Below, piece by piece: positions 6,350 through 9,224 of a stretch of 9,224 bases of DNA (the stretch's first letter is position 1; the number at the start of each line of letters is the position of its first letter). The DNA is from an uncultured Selenomonadales bacterium (GTDB lineage: Bacteria > Bacillota_C > Negativicutes > Selenomonadales > Selenomonadaceae), in contig CAMJNB010000028.1 in NCBI GenBank assembly GCA_946407175.1, positions 1 to 9,224 of the forward strand, given 5' to 3'. A program made the translations under genes and the position numbers. The notes under the pieces are model-generated. The model ran no database searches. It was not told the DNA's origin and saw only the letters and a list, made by a program, of their open reading frames with translations.

Positions 6350-7450
6350 TCAATCTTCGTATGCGGTTATTATATTCAAGCCGTAGCCGGAATGTTCGGC
6401 GTTGGAAGTTTCGGCGTCAAAACCTGCGGCGGCAATTTTATTTGCAATTTCGCGCAGAATACTTTCAATGCTGATTCTGCCGAGCGTGTTTGTTTCAAGG
6501 TACAAATTTAAAATCGTAATTTTGCCGTCAATGTAAGTAAGGTCCGCGAAAATTTGAAGTTTGCGTTCATTGTTGTAAAGGAGTTCGGCATTTTCAGGGT
6601 CAAGACGCACGGAAAAAATTTTGTCCTGCGCGTAGTCTTTCAGTACGGCAATGTACTCAAAATTCCAATTCGGCTTGACGGAAAAATATTCTGCGTCGTA
6701 GTTGTAATTTTTATCCTCAAGCAGGATATCACCGACTGCCGCGCCGCGAATATTTTCAACACGGCGACGGAATTTTTCAGATGGCTCAAATGCATTCCTG
6801 CCGCGCAGAATTTCAAAAATTTCTTTCAGCGTCGGGTGTACGCCGAGAGCTTTTTTGGTGCCGTTAATAATTTTGATATTTTTGGAGTTGTCGGCTTTAA
6901 TCGTAATGGGGTAGTGCAGAAAAATTTGCAGGTCTTCAAGCACGATATTTTTCGCGTCAAGGTCAATGTCGCTGTCGTGCGTGAAGTCGATAACGGCGTT
7001 GTTAATGCCGACGTAAATTTTATTTTCAAGAGCAACGGGGATTCTAAATTCCGCGCCGTCAAGATACAAAATTTCCGCGCCGCCTTGCAACGCCTTGACA
7101 AGTTCGCCTTGATTCATGACGTAGGCAGAATTTTTGTCGTCGCCGTACTTGAAAAAAATTTGTTTGCGCTGATTTTTGGCAATGTGCGCAGAAATATTTT
7201 CAATGTCGGTTTCGGACAATTCGGCGAAGTCCAAGTTAAAAATTTTGCAGATGAGCAATTTAAATTCGGCGTCGCTGACTTCATTTTTAATCGCGTTGCT
7301 AACCTTTTCGCTCTCGTCGAAATAAAAGTTTTCTGCAAGCCAACCGCTTAAAGTAGTCGTCATTGCAAAGTTTACAAGCTCTTCCAATGAAAATTTTCCT
7401 GCCGCCTCCTGCAAAGAGTGACAATTAAATAAATCCTGCTTTTCAGCCAA
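6350..7450 (-). CDS. Hypothetical protein, helical N-terminus and beta-helix-like middle
   Basis: A 366-aa unrecognised protein, first gene of the operon. Residues about 20-92 form a compact helical domain: SLEELVNFAMTTTLSGWLAE, then ...FKLLICKIFNLDFAELSETDI. It recalls the short helical domain ('L..W.... ...L...ic.ifgid') that precedes various stress or effector domains in other bacteria. Residues about 108-197 hold successive short strands with Asp/Asn turns (GAEILYLDGAEFRIP, KIYVGINNAVIDF, AKNIVLEDLQIFL, NIKIING), which suggests a small parallel beta-helix. Residues about 205-366 are mixed alpha/beta and end in GYGLNIITAYED. No signal peptide or membrane helix is evident. The start is TTG at 7448-7450, set by a strong GGGGAGG at 7459-7465. 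The next gene begins 10 bases after its stop. I cannot assign a function. Confidence 0.85.
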   Translation of the reverse strand: MAEKQDLFNCHSLQEAAGKFSLEELVNFAMTTTLSGWLAENFYFDESEKVSNAIKNEVSDAEFKLLICKIFNLDFAELSETDIENISAHIAKNQRKQIFFKYGDDKNSAYVMNQGELVKALQGGAEILYLDGAEFRIPVALENKIYVGINNAVIDFTHDSDIDLDAKNIVLEDLQIFLHYPITIKADNSKNIKIINGTKKALGVHPTLKEIFEILRGRNAFEPSEKFRRRVENIRGAAVGDILLEDKNYNYDAEYFSVKPNWNFEYIAVLKDYAQDKIFSVRLDPENAELLYNNERKLQIFADLTYIDGKITILNLYLETNTLGRISIESILREIANKIAAAGFDAETSNAEHSGYGLNIITAYED

Positions 7451-7458
7451 AATAATTA

Positions 7459-7465
7459 CCTCCCC
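7459..7465 (-). promoter_or_regulatory. Strong ribosome binding site that fixes a TTG start
   Basis: The minus strand reads GGGGAGG, 8 bases before the TTG at 7448-7450. No ATG or GTG start lies at a usable distance, so translation of the first operon gene most likely begins at TTG. The strong site may offset the weak start codon. Confidence 0.75.
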
Positions 7466-7466
7466 A

Positions 7467-7495
7467 AAAAAGTGACAAAAAAAATTAAAAAGTGA
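7467..7495. repeat. Paired direct repeat AAAAAGTGA in the divergent promoter region
   Basis: AAAAAGTGA occurs at 7467-7475 and again at 7487-7495, exactly 20 bases (about two helical turns) apart. Both lie between the predicted minus-strand transcription start and the ribosome site of the first operon gene, and upstream of the plus-strand promoter. The spacing would put two regulator subunits on the same face of the DNA, so this is a candidate operator. The region is A-rich, so chance cannot be excluded. Confidence 0.4.
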
Positions 7496-7526
7496 TTGGG
7501 ATTTATTATATACTCTGTCTTATAAT
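7496..7526 (+). promoter_or_regulatory. Possible promoter of the Cache sensor gene
   Basis: TATAAT at 7521-7526 is a perfect -10 box, 37 bases before the ATG of the sensor gene. The best -35 candidate is TTGGGA at 7496-7501, with a long 19-base spacer, so the promoter may be weak or activator-dependent. It overlaps the opposing operon promoter. Confidence 0.4.
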
Positions 7527-7533
7527 ATTTCAA
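7505..7533 (-). promoter_or_regulatory. Sigma-70-type promoter of the leftward operon
   Basis: On the minus strand a TTGAAA -35 box (7528-7533) is followed after exactly 17 bases by a perfect TATAAT -10 box (7505-7510). Transcription should start near 7498, leaving a leader of about 48 bases to the TTG start. No other promoter of this quality is seen in the operon, so it probably drives all six genes. Confidence 0.75.
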
Positions 7534-7563
7534 AATTTTAAAAACGGCAGAAAGGCGCGTACG

Positions 7564-9224
7564 ATGAAAAGAATTTCGTTTAAAGATTGGCAGATACTCA
7601 AAAGCGGCAGGCGCGTAGATTTTTTTATAATCACGGCAATCACGCTGATATTTTTGTTTGTCATTGGAATGAACGTCCGATTAATTTTTCAAATGACTTC
7701 TAATCAGACCGAAGACATTGGGCAAATGCAACTTGAAAATATTCGCAGTGAATTGCAAGGCGCGATAACTTCTGCCGAAAACGTCACGACGCAGGTGGCA
7801 TTGGAAGCGGAGCAAATGCTAAGCACCGGCATTACGATTGAAGAATTGACAACATTTTTTTACCAAAAGAAGGCGGAGCAAAAAAATTTAACCGACGGCG
7901 TTTGTTTTAACGTCTACATAACCGGCAAAGATTGGACGATAATTCCCGACTTCGACATACCGCCGGATTACCACGCGACCGAGCGTCTGTGGTACAAAGG
8001 CGCGGCGGAAAATCCCGGCGAAATTTATATCACGGAACCTTATATCGACGCCATGAGCGGGATAATGTGTTTTACCATGTCGAAAATGCTTGCGGATGGC
8101 GTGACGGTAGTTGCATTGGATTTTAATTTTTCCGACGTGCAACAATCCATTTTGAAAATGAATGCCGCCGGCGACAGTACGGCGCTTATTGTCACGAAAA
8201 CCGGAATGATTATCGGCTACACCGACATGAGTTTGGTAGGCGAAAAAATTTCAAAGAAGTTGCCGGAGTTTGAAACTATTTTGGCGCGAATCGTTCAAAC
8301 TAATCAGCACGACAGTTTTACCGCGCAACTTGACGGCGGCGAACATACCATTTTCAGCAGTGCGACGAATAACGGCTGGTACATGATTTTAAGCGTTGAC
8401 AATATGGCTTTTTACAAGGACAGTTACAGACAAATTATCGGTACGACCGTCATAAGTCTGCTGATGATGCTGACAATAATTTTTTTCTACCTAAACGCGA
8501 TGAAAAACGGTTTGCAGGCGGAAACGGCGCTTAGAGTGAAGGAAGAATTTTTATCGCGGCTGTCACATGAACTGCGTGACCCGTTGCATAAAATTTTGGA
8601 TTTATCGAACGTTGACAAAAAGTCCAATGACAAAGCGGCGGAAGTTCGCGAATCGGCATTGAAACTTTCTGACATGCTGGACAACCTCTTTTCATTTTCA
8701 ACGCTTTTATCCGTCGACAAGAAAAAATTATCGGCAGAAAAAATTTCAGAGGACAATCAGCTTTCAAAAGTCGGACTTTACTCACGCAACGGCATAATCG
8801 CGGTACTAATCGCGGCAATGCTCCTTGCATTCGGTCTTTGCATAAAAACCACAATCAGCTGGGGCGATACAAAGATGAATCGCGAAGTTGATACATACGA
8901 ACATCAACTTGCAAATTGGATTGACAAGCAAGGCAGTATTTTGAGTATGTTTGTAAATCTTTGCAGTACGCACCCCGAATTGATGGACGATTATCCTTCC
9001 GCCGTGAAATTTTTAAATGACCTTGCGAAAAATTATCCAGAAATTTCAGTTTGCTATCTCGGCAACCCCTACAAAGATCACATACTGATTATGAATAACG
9101 GCTGGCAACCCGATGAAAATTTTACACTTGAAACACGTCCGTGGTACGTTGCCGCTGAAAGAAGTGAAAACACTTTTGCAATTTCCGCGCCGTACTATGA
9201 CGCGCAGACAGGTTTGTATTGCGT
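7564..9224 (+). CDS. Membrane sensor with two Cache modules and a kinase-less HisKA segment (partial)
   Basis: The frame is open from the ATG at 7564-7566 to the right edge (553 codons). AGAAAGG at 7549-7555 is the ribosome site, 8 bases away. Order: cytoplasmic N-terminus 1-18; membrane helix about 19-42; extracytoplasmic Cache-type domain about 45-285, with RLWYKGA at 141-147 and TEPYIDAMSG at 157-166 typical of dCache ligand domains; membrane helix about 291-311; cytoplasmic HisKA-like hairpin about 320-390, with FLSRLSHELRDPLHKIL (putative phospho-His H335) and a second helix LSDMLDNLFSFSTLL at 368-382; membrane helix about 410-428; and a second Cache domain from about 430, with TRPWYVAA at 524-531 and APYYDAQTG, cut by the edge. 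No N, G1, F or G2 box of a HATPase domain lies between the H-box and the third helix. Cache domains bind small molecules such as amino acids or carboxylates. A kinase or other output may follow the second Cache beyond the window. It is divergent from the operon and may respond to the same cue. Confidence 0.9.
   Translation, partial: MKRISFKDWQILKSGRRVDFFIITAITLIFLFVIGMNVRLIFQMTSNQTEDIGQMQLENIRSELQGAITSAENVTTQVALEAEQMLSTGITIEELTTFFYQKKAEQKNLTDGVCFNVYITGKDWTIIPDFDIPPDYHATERLWYKGAAENPGEIYITEPYIDAMSGIMCFTMSKMLADGVTVVALDFNFSDVQQSILKMNAAGDSTALIVTKTGMIIGYTDMSLVGEKISKKLPEFETILARIVQTNQHDSFTAQLDGGEHTIFSSATNNGWYMILSVDNMAFYKDSYRQIIGTTVISLLMMLTIIFFYLNAMKNGLQAETALRVKEEFLSRLSHELRDPLHKILDLSNVDKKSNDKAAEVRESALKLSDMLDNLFSFSTLLSVDKKKLSAEKISEDNQLSKVGLYSRNGIIAVLIAAMLLAFGLCIKTTISWGDTKMNREVDTYEHQLANWIDKQGSILSMFVNLCSTHPELMDDYPSAVKFLNDLAKNYPEISVCYLGNPYKDHILIMNNGWQPDENFTLETRPWYVAAERSENTFAISAPYYDAQTGLYC

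Noticed and set aside
6554..7351. A 265-codon plus-strand open frame.
   Set aside because: It is exactly antisense to the 366-aa operon gene, which has a strong ribosome site and operon spacing. The antisense product is an implausible run of Phe, Val, Asn and Lys, and no ribosome site precedes it.
8487..8854. Minus-strand frames of 89 and 107 codons within the sensor gene.
   Set aside because: They are antisense to the H-box and the third membrane helix of the continuous plus-strand frame, and have no ribosome sites.

Overview
The window holds one leftward operon of at least six genes on the minus strand (7450 down to the left edge), and one rightward gene on the plus strand (7564 to the right edge) that diverges from it across a 113-base promoter region. 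The composition is AT-leaning, with strong Shine-Dalgarno sites, two TTG starts and tightly packed genes. Together with a PAAR-like (DUF4280-type) protein and a Cache-domain membrane sensor, this suggests a Firmicutes-lineage bacterium, possibly a Selenomonas-like member of the Negativicutes. That placement is an impression, not a proof. I see no rRNA, tRNA, CRISPR array, transposase or phage integrase.

Leftward operon, in order of transcription: (1) 6350-7450, a 366-aa protein with an N-terminal helical domain and a repetitive beta-rich middle, function unknown; (2) 5482-6339, a 285-aa glycosyltransferase-like protein with a DxD motif, resembling DUF6734; (3) 4631-5467, a 278-aa long coiled-coil protein whose C-terminus looks like the beta-domain of the nucleotide exchange factor GrpE; (4) 1376-4621, a 1081-aa protein with the full set of Hsp70 ATPase motifs placed behind a roughly 360-residue N-terminal extension of unknown type; (5) 984-1301, a 105-aa cysteine-rich PAAR-like spike-tip protein; (6) 1-913, an unrecognised protein cut by the left edge. 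The first four genes are 9 to 14 bases apart and certainly look co-transcribed. The last two are separated by short intergenic tandem repeats: a 7-bp periodic array at 1323-1378 and an 18-bp array at 926-991.

Rightward gene: 7564-9224 (partial) encodes a membrane sensor with two extracytoplasmic Cache modules. Between them lies a cytoplasmic HisKA-like segment with an H-box (HELRDP) and no histidine-kinase ATPase domain before the next membrane helix. The rest is outside the window.

Working hypothesis (inference): the operon encodes a dedicated Hsp70-like ATPase with its own GrpE-like exchange factor, which may handle or load a PAAR-tipped secreted component, with an accessory glycosyltransferase-like enzyme. 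No J-domain protein, VgrG, sheath or tube gene is visible here, so the link to a contractile injection system rests only on the PAAR-like protein. The divergently encoded sensor shares the promoter region and could be connected to regulation, but nothing in the window proves that.
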